The notes under the pieces were generated by a model. It ran no database searches. It worked only from the letters and a program-made list of their open reading frames with translations, and had not been told where the DNA came from. A program made the position numbers and the translations under genes. 5,414 nucleotides of DNA from the NCBI GenBank assembly GCA_025464025.1, contig JAODBP010000188.1, forward strand, positions 1 through 5,414, written 5' to 3'. Below, one piece after another: positions 1 through 5,414 of the stretch; positions within the stretch are counted from its first letter, which is position 1; each line of letters starts with the position of its first letter. This DNA comes from Actinomycetes bacterium (GTDB lineage Bacteria; Actinomycetota; Acidimicrobiia; Acidimicrobiales; CADCSY01).

Positions 1-973
1 GGTCGACGTTGGGGTGCTCCCCCTGCTCGACCGCTCGGCCGACGCGTCGCCACTGCTCCGCCGTCGCCACCTCCCGCAGCAGGCCGAGCAGCGCCACCCC
101 CCGGGGGTCGTCGCCCTCGTAGACGCCATGACCGAAGCCGGACGTGACGGCGCCGCCGTCGGCGATGGCCCGCTGGGTGGCGCTGGTGACGCCGCCGTGC
201 AGCGCCCCGCCGTGGGCGGCAAGTCCGGCCAGCACGCAGTCGACCGGCGGCGACCACGACGACGAGGCGACCCGGGCCGCCACCGTCGAGACGGCGAGCT
301 CGTGGTCGGCGAGGAGCACCAGGGCGGCGTTGAGGACCCGCAGCCGCTCGGGCGTGGGCGCCAGGGCGGTGAGCCGGGGCCACAGCCGGGCGGCGACCGC
401 GTCGTCCCGGTCGATGCCGGCGATCCGTCCCGGCCGACCGGGCCGCACCAGGGGCAGGGCGCCCACCAGCGTCGGCACCAGGCGCCGCCCGACGTCGGCC
501 GGCGGCGACTCGTCGCGCTCGGCGGCGAGCGTGGCCACCGCCACCCGCAAGCGGTCGGCCGGGCGCATCGGGCCGACCAGGTGCACGAGGTCGGCCCAGC
601 GACGGGGCGCCTCCCACCCCATCGGCTCGCCTCGGTCGTCGCCCGACCACAGCCACTCGGCGGTGCGCTCGTACGACCACCGGGTGGCGATCTCGGCGGC
701 GTCGACGCCCCGGTAGTAGAGCCGCCCGGCCGGATCGAGCAGGGTCACCTCGGTGTCGATCAGGACCTCGAGCCGGGCCTGGCGGGTGCCCCGGCGACCC
801 TTGGCGGCCAGGGCGTCGAGCTCGTCGACCGAGAACAGGCTGCGCCGGCCGTCCTTGCGGGGCGTCAACCGACCCCGGCTCACGTAGGCGTAGAGCGTCT
901 GGGACCGGATCCCGAGCCGCTGGCACGCCTCCTCGCTGGTCAGCCACGCATTGATGTAGTCAACGTTGACCAA
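1..973 (-). CDS. HTH-domain citrate synthase-like protein, C-terminus cut by window edge
   Basis: Read on the minus strand, this frame gives at least 324 residues. Residues ~11-60 are a MerR/excisionase-type winged helix-turn-helix (LTSEEACQRLGI, then TLYAYVSRGRL and a SLFSVDELDAL tail). From ~68 onward it is a citrate synthase fold: LYYRGVDAAEIA (85-96), LADHELAVSTVAARVA (221-236), GALHGG (256-261), GFGHGVY..DDPR (279-291) and PNVD (321-324). The three catalytic residues of the family are visible: H259, H282 and D324, the last encoded by positions 2-4. Citrate synthase condenses acetyl-CoA with oxaloacetate; HTH-fused paralogues are known in actinobacteria, and I infer a role as 2-methylcitrate/citrate synthase or metabolite-sensing regulator. 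The two His are 23 residues apart, against about 41 in E. coli GltA, so the core is shortened. The start is uncertain: TTG at 973 was chosen, with an in-frame ATG at 1003 that would overlap the divergent gene's start codon. Neither has a clear ribosome-binding site. Confidence 0.85.
   Translation of the reverse strand, partial: MVNVDYINAWLTSEEACQRLGIRSQTLYAYVSRGRLTPRKDGRRSLFSVDELDALAAKGRRGTRQARLEVLIDTEVTLLDPAGRLYYRGVDAAEIATRWSYERTAEWLWSGDDRGEPMGWEAPRRWADLVHLVGPMRPADRLRVAVATLAAERDESPPADVGRRLVPTLVGALPLVRPGRPGRIAGIDRDDAVAARLWPRLTALAPTPERLRVLNAALVLLADHELAVSTVAARVASSSWSPPVDCVLAGLAAHGGALHGGVTSATQRAIADGGAVTSGFGHGVYEGDDPRGVALLGLLREVATAEQWRRVGRAVEQGEHPNVD
959..970. promoter_or_regulatory. Perfect 12-bp palindrome, candidate operator in divergent gene region
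   Basis: GTCAACGTTGAC is identical to its reverse complement. It lies in a locally AT-richer patch (about 949-978) between the HTH-citrate synthase and the DUF2332 gene. Each half carries a TTGAC, resembling a -35 element, but I see no matching TANNNT -10 box in either direction. A dimeric HTH protein such as the adjacent citrate synthase fusion could bind a site of this symmetry; that is inference. The site lies just inside the citrate synthase frame if TTG 973 is the real start. Confidence 0.35.
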
Positions 974-1001
974 GATCCGACCCGGGCGCAAGGTCCAGGG
1001 C

Positions 1002-1943
1002 ATGGACGCACACGCCAAGGTGCTCGAGAACCTCCGCTGGCAGGCCGACGTCACCGACGAGCCGCTCACCGCGGCCGTGCTCGATGCCGCCCACGCCGAC
1101 GCCCTCGCCGGCGGCCCGACCTGGGACCGGCTCCGGCCGCTCGCCCACCTCCCGTCGGGCGCCAACCTGGCCCTCCGCCTGGCCGGTGCCGCCCACCGCC
1201 TCGCCCTCGCCGGCCACGCCCCGGCCTACGCCGCCCACCTCCCGACCTGCGGTGGCGACGGCGACGTGGTGGGCGCCCGCCGGGCCTTCGTCGCCCTCAT
1301 GGCCGACGATCGGCTCGACCTCCGCCCGGTGCAGACCAACGAGCCCGGCCGCCTCGCCGCCCTCCTCCCCGCCTTCGCCGCCGTGCACGAGCGGACCGGC
1401 CTGCCCCTCCGGCTCCTGGAGCTCGGGTCGAGCGGTGGCCTCCTGCTCGGCCGGCCCGAGGGCATCCCGATCGTCGGCCGCCGGGGCTGCGACGCCAACC
1501 CGCTCGATCCCTCCGACCCGGCCGACCGCCTCCTGCTGCTGTCGTTCGTGTGGGCCGGCGACGTCCCCCGCTTCCGCCGATTGGAGGCCGCCCTCGACGC
1601 CGCCGCCGCCGACCCGACCACCGTCGACACCTGCGACGCCGGCACCTGGCTCGGCGCCCAGCTCACCGGTCGCACCCCCGGCGTCACGACCGTGGTCTTC
1701 CACTCGATCGTGTGGGACTACCTGACGCCGAGCACGAAGCAGGACGTCGACCTGGCCCTGGCCAAGGCCGCCCGCCGGGCCGACGACGAGGCGCCGCTCG
1801 CCTACGTGCGCTTCGAGCCGGGCGACGGCGTGGCCGAGACCCGCGTCACCAACTGGCCGACCGGCGACGAGCACCTGCTCGCCACCTCCGGCTTCCACGG
1901 CCAGGACCTCGACTGGCGCGGGTACCCGGTGGCCGCGGTGTAG
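1002..1943 (+). CDS. DUF2332-family protein
   Basis: A 313-residue protein of the DUF2332 family (COG4427), whose biochemical function is not established to my knowledge. Family landmarks are LRWQAD near the N-terminus (11-16), LRLLELGSSGGLLL (136-149, equivalent to the usual LRLLEIGASAGLNL block, which recalls a methyltransferase-like nucleotide loop), GCDANPLDP (162-170), and VTTVVFHSIVWDYL (228-241). Oddly, only about 12 residues separate the GSSGG block from GCDANPLDP, where I recall roughly 40-50 residues in the family, so the middle appears shortened without breaking the frame. The ATG is preferred because it places LRWQA at the usual distance and has AAGG at 990-993, eight bases upstream; a TTG at 966 in the same frame is less likely. 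It is divergent from the HTH-citrate synthase and its stop abuts that of the convergent GroES-like gene. No signal peptide or membrane segment is visible, so it is probably cytoplasmic. Confidence 0.88.
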   Translation: MDAHAKVLENLRWQADVTDEPLTAAVLDAAHADALAGGPTWDRLRPLAHLPSGANLALRLAGAAHRLALAGHAPAYAAHLPTCGGDGDVVGARRAFVALMADDRLDLRPVQTNEPGRLAALLPAFAAVHERTGLPLRLLELGSSGGLLLGRPEGIPIVGRRGCDANPLDPSDPADRLLLLSFVWAGDVPRFRRLEAALDAAAADPTTVDTCDAGTWLGAQLTGRTPGVTTVVFHSIVWDYLTPSTKQDVDLALAKAARRADDEAPLAYVRFEPGDGVAETRVTNWPTGDEHLLATSGFHGQDLDWRGYPVAAV

Positions 1944-2273
1944 CTACAGGTAGAGCCCGGTGCTCCCGCCCTCGATGCGGGGCGAGGCGACGGCGTGGAT
2001 GTCGCGCTCGCGCAGGATGAGGTACTCCTCGTTCTGCACCTCGACCTCGAAGCGGTCCTCGGGGTTGAACAGCACCTGGTCGCCGATCTCGATCGACCGG
2101 ACGTTGGGCCCGGCGGCCACGACCTCGGCCCACGTCAGCCGCTTGCCCATCACCGCCGTGGCCGGGATGAGGATCCCCGACCGCGACCGCCGCTCGCCCT
2201 CCGCGGCGGGGATGTGCACCAGCACGCGGTCGTTGAGCATCTTGATCGGCTGCTTGGAGTCGGGCGCGGGCAC
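1944..2273 (-). CDS. GroES-like co-chaperonin (Cpn10 family), no groEL adjacent
   Basis: A 109-residue protein of the GroES/Cpn10 family, which caps GroEL-type chaperonin rings. The core reads [12 protein letters not shown] (11-22), a mobile-loop equivalent around [10 protein letters not shown] (31-40, aligned with the GroEL-binding GGIVL of GroES), [16 protein letters not shown] (50-65), [22 protein letters not shown] (two consecutive blocks, 66-76 and 77-87) and [10 protein letters not shown] (88-97). The roof-loop region between the AAG and IGD blocks is shorter than in E. coli GroES, and there is an extra C-terminal tail (98-109). It therefore looks like a divergent actinobacterial paralogue rather than the main GroES, and no groEL is in the window. 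The start is GTG at 2273, with only a very close GAGG upstream; an internal ATG at 2240 would remove 11 residues and still keep the whole fold. It is last in the minus-strand gene series, 15 bases after the lipoprotein gene, so co-transcription is likely. Confidence 0.85.
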   Translation of the reverse strand: MPAPDSKQPIKMLNDRVLVHIPAAEGERRSRSGILIPATAVMGKRLTWAEVVAAGPNVRSIEIGDQVLFNPEDRFEVEVQNEEYLILRERDIHAVASPRIEGGSTGLYL

Positions 2274-2288
2274 GCCTCGACCGTACCG

Positions 2289-2729
2289 TCAGTGGCCGTT
2301 GACGGTGACCTGACGGGTCACCTTCAGCTCCTGGTGGTCGGGCGACGCGAGCGTGGCGGTGAGCGTGTACTCGCCAGGATCCACGTCGAGCCCGGGCTCG
2401 GCGAGGGTGAACGCCTTGTTCATGCCGGCGTCGACGGTGACCTCGCTCACCTCCTGGGTGAACATCTGGCCCCGGCTCCACTGGTAGGCGGTCTCGCCGT
2501 CCTTCACGAGCGTGACGTCGCCCCGCTGCCCGGTCGGGAACGTGACCTTGAGCGCCGAGTCCGTCAGGTTCTCGATCGTGAGCGTCCACGTCACCGGGCC
2601 GACGACCAGCGGGTCGGGCGCGTACGTGAGCGACAGGTCGGCCGACCCGCCGTCGCCCCCGCCCATCCCCCCGCCACCGCAGCCGACGACGAGCAGCACC
2701 GGCACCAGGAGGAGCGCGAGCCGCCTCAC
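2289..2729 (-). CDS. Lipoprotein with BsuPI-type (intracellular proteinase inhibitor) domain
   Basis: A 146-residue predicted lipoprotein. Residues 1-16 form a short signal peptide (two Arg, then a hydrophobic run) ending in the lipobox VVGC with Cys17 as the lipidation site. A flexible Gly-rich linker follows (18-29). Residues ~45-125 form a beta-rich domain matching the BsuPI pattern: [19 protein letters not shown] (53-71), [13 protein letters not shown] (82-94), and [10 protein letters not shown] (118-127), equivalent to the family's F-sGQ-yD, W-S-g--FtQ and pG-Y signatures. The family is named after a Bacillus subtilis protease inhibitor, but most members are uncharacterised, so inhibitor activity is not implied. 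Its location is inferred to be the outer face of the cytoplasmic membrane. The GTG start overlaps the hisF stop as GTGA with no ribosome-binding site, so translation probably depends on ribosomes finishing hisF. A longer frame reaching back into hisF exists but is just read-through of the overlapping frame. Confidence 0.85.
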   Translation of the reverse strand: MRRLALLLVPVLLVVGCGGGGMGGGDGGSADLSLTYAPDPLVVGPVTWTLTIENLTDSALKVTFPTGQRGDVTLVKDGETAYQWSRGQMFTQEVSEVTVDAGMNKAFTLAEPGLDVDPGEYTLTATLASPDHQELKVTRQVTVNGH

Positions 2730-3487
2730 CGCGCCGGCCGCACGGGCAGCCCGGCGGCGGCCATGACGTGCTTGGCCTCGGCCACGGTGTGCTCGCCGAA
2801 GTGGAAGATCGATGCCGCGAGCACGGCGTCGGCCCCACCCAGGGTGACGCCCTCGACCAGGTGGTCGAGCCCGCCGACCCCACCGCTGGCGATCACCGGC
2901 ACGTTCACCGCGTCGGACACCGCCCGGGTGAGCTCGATGTCGAAGCCGTCTCGGGTGCCATCGCGGTCCATGGAGGTGAGCAGGATCTCGCCAGCACCGA
3001 GTCGCTCGGCGATGACGGCCCAGGTGATGGCGTCGAGTCCGGCCGGCTTGCGGCCACCGTGGGTGTGGACCTCGAAGCCCATGCTCGTGCGCCGGGCATC
3101 GATGGCCACGACCACGCACTGGGTGCCGAACACGTCGGCGATCTCGGCGATGAGCGCGGGTCGCTGGATGGCGGCGGTGTTGACGCTCACCTTGTCGGCG
3201 CCGGCGCGGAGGAGCTTCCGGGCGTCGTCGACCGAGCGGATGCCGCCGCCGACGGTGAGGGGGATGAACACCTGCTCGGCCGTGCGCCGCACCACGTCGA
3301 CCATGGTCTCGCGGGCGTCGGACGACGCCGTGATGTCGAGGAACACGACCTCGTCGGCACCCTCCCGGTCGTAACGGGCGGCCAGCTCGACCGGGTCGCC
3401 GGCGTCGCGCAGGTCGACGAAGTTCACGCCCTTGACGACGCGGCCGCCGTCGACGTCGAGGCACGGGATCACCCGAGCGTTGGTCAC
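2726..3487 (-). CDS. hisF: Imidazole glycerol phosphate synthase cyclase subunit HisF
   Basis: A 253-residue (beta-alpha)8-barrel, full length for HisF. With HisH-supplied ammonia it converts PRFAR into imidazole glycerol phosphate and AICAR in histidine biosynthesis, in the cytoplasm. Visible landmarks are [19 protein letters not shown] (5-23) with catalytic Asp11, TVGGGIRS (78-85) and SGGVG (201-205) for the two phosphate-binding halves, VVVAIDAR (125-132) with catalytic Asp130, and [18 protein letters not shown] (166-183). Both Asp residues sit at the numbering used for Thermotoga HisF. The GTG start is supported by GGTGGAG upstream and by the conserved distance to CLDV. The start overlaps the ABC-F stop and the stop overlaps the lipoprotein start, each as GTGA. 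hisH is not in the window. HisA ends about 1.8 kb upstream in the same direction, so this is an interrupted hisA-hisF pair. Confidence 0.97.
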   Translation of the reverse strand: MTNARVIPCLDVDGGRVVKGVNFVDLRDAGDPVELAARYDREGADEVVFLDITASSDARETMVDVVRRTAEQVFIPLTVGGGIRSVDDARKLLRAGADKVSVNTAAIQRPALIAEIADVFGTQCVVVAIDARRTSMGFEVHTHGGRKPAGLDAITWAVIAERLGAGEILLTSMDRDGTRDGFDIELTRAVSDAVNVPVIASGGVGGLDHLVEGVTLGGADAVLAASIFHFGEHTVAEAKHVMAAAGLPVRPAR

Positions 3488-5070
3488 GCCATCTCCACCA
3501 GGTCGAGGAGCTCGTCGTCCCAGTAGTCGAGCTGCCCCTCGGGCATCAGCAGGACCCGCTGGGGCTGGAGCTCGCGGACGAAGTCGGGGTCGTGCGACAC
3601 GAGGACCATCGAACCAGGCCAGTCGGTCAGCGCGTTCGCCACCGCGGTGCGGGACGGCGGGTCGAGGTTGTTGGTCGGCTCGTCCAGCAGCAGCAGGTTG
3701 CGGCGGCCGGCCGTGAGCATGGCGAGCGACAGCTTGGTTTTCTCGCCGCCCGACAACGTGCCGGCGTCCTGCATGGCCTTGTCGCCGGTGAGCCCGTACA
3801 TGCCCAGCAGGCCCCGGAGCACGTTGAGCGGCAGGTCGGCCGACTCCTGCATGTGGGTCAGCAGGTCGACGCCGTTGCGCACGTTCTCGTGCTCCTGGGC
3901 GTAGTAGCCGACGGTGACGTTGTGGCCGAAGCCGACCGTGCCCGTGTCCTGCTCCGACTCGCCGGCCAGGATGCGCAGCAGCGACGTCTTGCCGGCGCCG
4001 TTGAGCCCCATGACCATGAGCCGCTCACCCCGGCCGAGGTCGAACGACACATCGGTGAAGATCGACGGGCCGCCGTAGCTCTTGGCCAGGCCATCGACCT
4101 CGAGCACCACCCGGCCCGAGGACGGCGGGTCCGGCAGCCGCACGGCGATGTCGGCCTTCTTGTTGCTGACGACGACGCCGTCGCGCTGGATGCGGGCGAT
4201 GCGCTTCTCGACCTGGTGGGCCTGGGCCGCCTTGGTGGCCTTGGCGCCGAACCGGTCGACGAACGTCTGGAGCCGCTTGACCTCGGCCGCCTCGGCCAGG
4301 GCCACCTTCTTCAGCCGGGCCTCGTCGGCCGCCCGGGCCTTCACGTACTGGCTGTAGGTCCCCCGGTACTCGTACATCGTCCCCTCGTCGAGGTGGAGGA
4401 CGCGGGTGATGGCCTCGTCGAGGAGGTCGAGGTCGTGGGAGATCACGAGCAGGGCGCCCCGGTACTGGCGGAGGAAGCCCATGAGCCACTGCTTGGCGTC
4501 GGTGTCGAGGTGGTTGGTCGGCTCGTCGAGGATGAGCACCTCGCTGCCGGTGAAGAGGATGCGGGTCAGCTCGACCCGACGGCGCTCCCCGCCCGACAGC
4601 ACCTTGAGCGGCAGCTCCAGGCGGTCATCGTTGAGGCCGAGGCCGGCGGCGATGCGGCGGATCTCGGCCTCGGCGGCGTAGCCGCCCTCCTGCTCGAAGG
4701 CGTCGTGCGCCCGGGCGTGGCGGGCGATGTTGCGCTCGGAGGGGTCCTCCTCCAGCTTCAGCCGGAGCTTCTCCATGCGCTCGACGAGCTCGTCGAGCCC
4801 CCGGCCGGAGAGCACGTGGTCGAGGGCCCGGCGCTCGCCCTGCTCGGGCTTGGTGCGGGGGTCCTGGTCGAGGTAGCCCATCGACCCGGTGACGCTCACG
4901 GCCCCGGCGAACGGCGGGTTCTGGCCCGACAGGACGCGGATCAGGCTGGTCTTGCCGGCGCCGTTGCGCCCCACCAGGCCGGCCTTGTCACCGGCGCGGA
5001 TCGAGAAGGACGCCTCGGACAGGGTGAGGCGCCCACCGACCTCGACAGAGAGGTTGCGGACCTGGAGCAC
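3484..5070 (-). CDS. ABC-F family ATPase (ribosome-associated, two ABC domains)
   Basis: A 528-residue soluble protein with two ABC ATPase domains and no membrane segments, the plan of ABC-F proteins, which act on the ribosome E site in translation or antibiotic protection. Domain 1 has Walker A GRNGAGKT (34-41), signature LSGGE (158-162), Walker [12 protein letters not shown] (179-189) and switch His212. Domain 2 has Walker A GLNGAGKT (355-362), signature LSGGE (439-443), Walker [12 protein letters not shown] (460-470) and switch His493. A charged, mainly helical linker (~243-305) corresponds to the P-site tRNA-interacting motif. There is no long C-terminal extension. I cannot assign EttA, Uup or a resistance subtype by eye, so a housekeeping translation factor is the default reading. 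The GTG start gives the expected [10 protein letters not shown] opening but has only a GGTGGG run directly beside it as a ribosome-binding site. The stop overlaps the hisF start, suggesting coupling, and the acidic small ORF lies 39 bases upstream. Confidence 0.95.
   Translation of the reverse strand: MLQVRNLSVEVGGRLTLSEASFSIRAGDKAGLVGRNGAGKTSLIRVLSGQNPPFAGAVSVTGSMGYLDQDPRTKPEQGERRALDHVLSGRGLDELVERMEKLRLKLEEDPSERNIARHARAHDAFEQEGGYAAEAEIRRIAAGLGLNDDRLELPLKVLSGGERRRVELTRILFTGSEVLILDEPTNHLDTDAKQWLMGFLRQYRGALLVISHDLDLLDEAITRVLHLDEGTMYEYRGTYSQYVKARAADEARLKKVALAEAAEVKRLQTFVDRFGAKATKAAQAHQVEKRIARIQRDGVVVSNKKADIAVRLPDPPSSGRVVLEVDGLAKSYGGPSIFTDVSFDLGRGERLMVMGLNGAGKTSLLRILAGESEQDTGTVGFGHNVTVGYYAQEHENVRNGVDLLTHMQESADLPLNVLRGLLGMYGLTGDKAMQDAGTLSGGEKTKLSLAMLTAGRRNLLLLDEPTNNLDPPSRTAVANALTDWPGSMVLVSHDPDFVRELQPQRVLLMPEGQLDYWDDELLDLVEMA
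3493..3500 (-). promoter_or_regulatory. Ribosome-binding site of hisF within ABC-F 3' end
   Basis: On the minus strand TGGTGGAG ends five bases before the GTG of hisF. It is the clearest Shine-Dalgarno-like match in this gene series and supports GTG 3487 as the start. It lies inside the last codons of the ABC-F gene, which fits coupled translation. Confidence 0.55.
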
Positions 5071-5092
5071 CCCACCAGTGTGGCCGTCCCGG

Positions 5093-5119
5093 GCAGGAGT
5101 CCCTGCTTCTTAAGGCAGG
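5093..5119 (-). promoter_or_regulatory. Two mutually exclusive small hairpins between acidic ORF and ABC-F
   Basis: On the minus-strand transcript the arm GCAGG (5106-5102) can pair either with CCUGC upstream (5119-5115, which brackets the UAA stop of the acidic ORF) or with CCUGC downstream (5097-5093, tetraloop). Both stems are only five base pairs. The 8-base unit GGCAGGAG on the plus strand is directly repeated at 5092-5099 and 5114-5121, which creates the choice. Such arrangements can form attenuators before ABC-F genes, but neither stem is followed by a U tract and the stability is modest, so this is a candidate only. Confidence 0.3.
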
Positions 5120-5259
5120 AGCTTGTCGCTGTGCTCCTCGTCGACCGGGAGGATGCGGGGCGTCTCGTCGTCCGCGATGTTCGGGTCCTGGGTGCCCACC
5201 CCGCTGTCGTGCATCTTCTCGAGGGCGGTCTCGTCGTCGTGCTCGCGCTCGTCTTCCAT
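5110..5259 (-). CDS. Small acidic hypothetical protein (49 residues)
   Basis: I do not recognise this protein. The frame starts at ATG 5259, 14 bases after the hisA stop, and ends with TAA. The translation begins MEDEREHDDETALEKMHD and ends DEEHSDKLLP. Seventeen of 49 residues are Asp or Glu against four Lys/Arg, giving a strongly negative charge; it has no Cys and no Phe, Tyr or Trp, and no hydrophobic segment, so it is probably soluble and largely disordered. The third codon positions are nearly all G or C, like the neighbouring genes, which supports real coding. AGGGGA, overlapping the hisA stop, lies about ten bases before the ATG as a plausible ribosome-binding site. It could be an independent small protein, a partner of the ABC-F ATPase, or a leader ORF controlling it; nothing in the sequence decides between these. 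Confidence 0.6.
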   Translation of the reverse strand: MEDEREHDDETALEKMHDSGVGTQDPNIADDETPRILPVDEEHSDKLLP

Positions 5260-5273
5260 GCGCGGACTGTCCC

Positions 5274-5414
5274 CTACTTCAGAGCGGCCAACGCCTCGGC
5301 GACGGTGAAGGCACCTTCGTAGATCGCCTTGCCGACGATCACGCCGTCGAGCCGGCGGCCGGACTCCTCGATGGCCGCGAGCTGGCGGAGGTGGTCGAGG
5401 GTGCCGACGCCGCC
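5274..5414 (-). CDS. hisA: HisA C-terminal end (phosphoribosyl isomerase), N-terminus outside window
   Basis: Only the last 46 residues are in the window. They begin GGVGTLDHLRQLAAIEESGR and continue with RRLDGVIVGKAIYEGAFTV (20-38) to AEALAALK and a TAG stop. GGVG is the phosphate-binding loop of the last barrel half, and GVIVGKAIYEG.FTV.EAL is the typical C-terminal block of HisA, the ProFAR isomerase that makes PRFAR, the substrate of HisF. In actinobacteria this enzyme can be the dual HisA/TrpF isomerase PriA; the fragment does not distinguish them. It is upstream of the acidic ORF, ABC-F and hisF on the same strand. Confidence 0.9.
   Translation of the reverse strand, partial: GGVGTLDHLRQLAAIEESGRRLDGVIVGKAIYEGAFTVAEALAALK

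Noticed and set aside
966..994. TTGACC as a -35 box of a plus-strand promoter for the DUF2332 gene
   Set aside because: At 17 bases spacing the hexamer is CAAGGT, which does not match TANNNT; the TTGAC is explained by the palindrome.
1964..1982. Hairpin CCCGC-7-GCGGG near the convergent gene ends as a terminator
   Set aside because: It lies inside the GroES-like coding region, has a short stem and no T tract on either side.
14..2020. A 668-codon open frame on the plus strand
   Set aside because: It runs antisense to the citrate synthase gene and then out of frame through the DUF2332 gene. Its translation is Arg/Pro/Gly-rich low-complexity sequence with no recognisable domain, as expected for a shadow frame in high-GC DNA.
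2289..3464. A 391-codon reading for the lipoprotein gene
   Set aside because: The extra N-terminal part is an Arg/Gly-rich shadow of hisF; the signal peptide and lipobox place the start at GTG 2729.
3592..5322. A 576-codon open frame on the plus strand
   Set aside because: It is antisense to the ABC-F gene, which has complete motifs; the plus-strand translation is a Gly/Val/Leu/Asp-rich shadow without domains.
1..5414. CRISPR array, insertion sequence, tRNA or rRNA
   Set aside because: I saw no regularly spaced repeats, terminal inverted repeats, transposase-like protein or tRNA-like folds on reading both strands by eye.

Overview
The window is very GC-rich DNA, with codon third positions that are almost all G or C, many GTG starts and almost no untranslated space. 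Gene content and protein style (a helix-turn-helix citrate synthase, a DUF2332 protein, a BsuPI-domain lipoprotein) point to a high-GC actinobacterium. A deep lineage such as Acidimicrobiia is possible, but I cannot fix the lineage from sequence alone.

Layout. Positions 1-973 (minus) hold most of a citrate-synthase-like protein with an N-terminal DNA-binding domain; its C-terminus lies outside the window. Divergent from it, 1002-1943 (plus) encodes a DUF2332-family protein. The short stretch between the two starts contains a perfect 12-bp palindrome. The rest of the window (1944-5414) is one compact minus-strand series, read from right to left: the end of hisA, a 49-residue acidic protein that I do not recognise, an ABC-F ATPase, hisF, a small BsuPI-type lipoprotein, and a GroES-like co-chaperonin. 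The DUF2332 and GroES-like genes converge with no base between their stop codons.

How the genes relate. HisA and HisF catalyse consecutive steps of histidine biosynthesis, but here a ribosome-associated ABC-F ATPase and a small acidic ORF sit between them. The hisF start overlaps the ABC-F stop, and the lipoprotein start overlaps the hisF stop (GTGA in both cases), so ABC-F, hisF and the lipoprotein look translationally coupled. The gap between the acidic ORF and ABC-F can form two mutually exclusive small hairpins.

I see no RNA genes, mobile elements, CRISPR arrays or convincing terminators. No stretch over 300 bases lacks a gene. Nothing here is plainly a new system. The items most worth following up are the acidic ORF with its alternative hairpins, the palindrome beside the HTH-citrate synthase, and the shortened cores of the citrate synthase and DUF2332 proteins.
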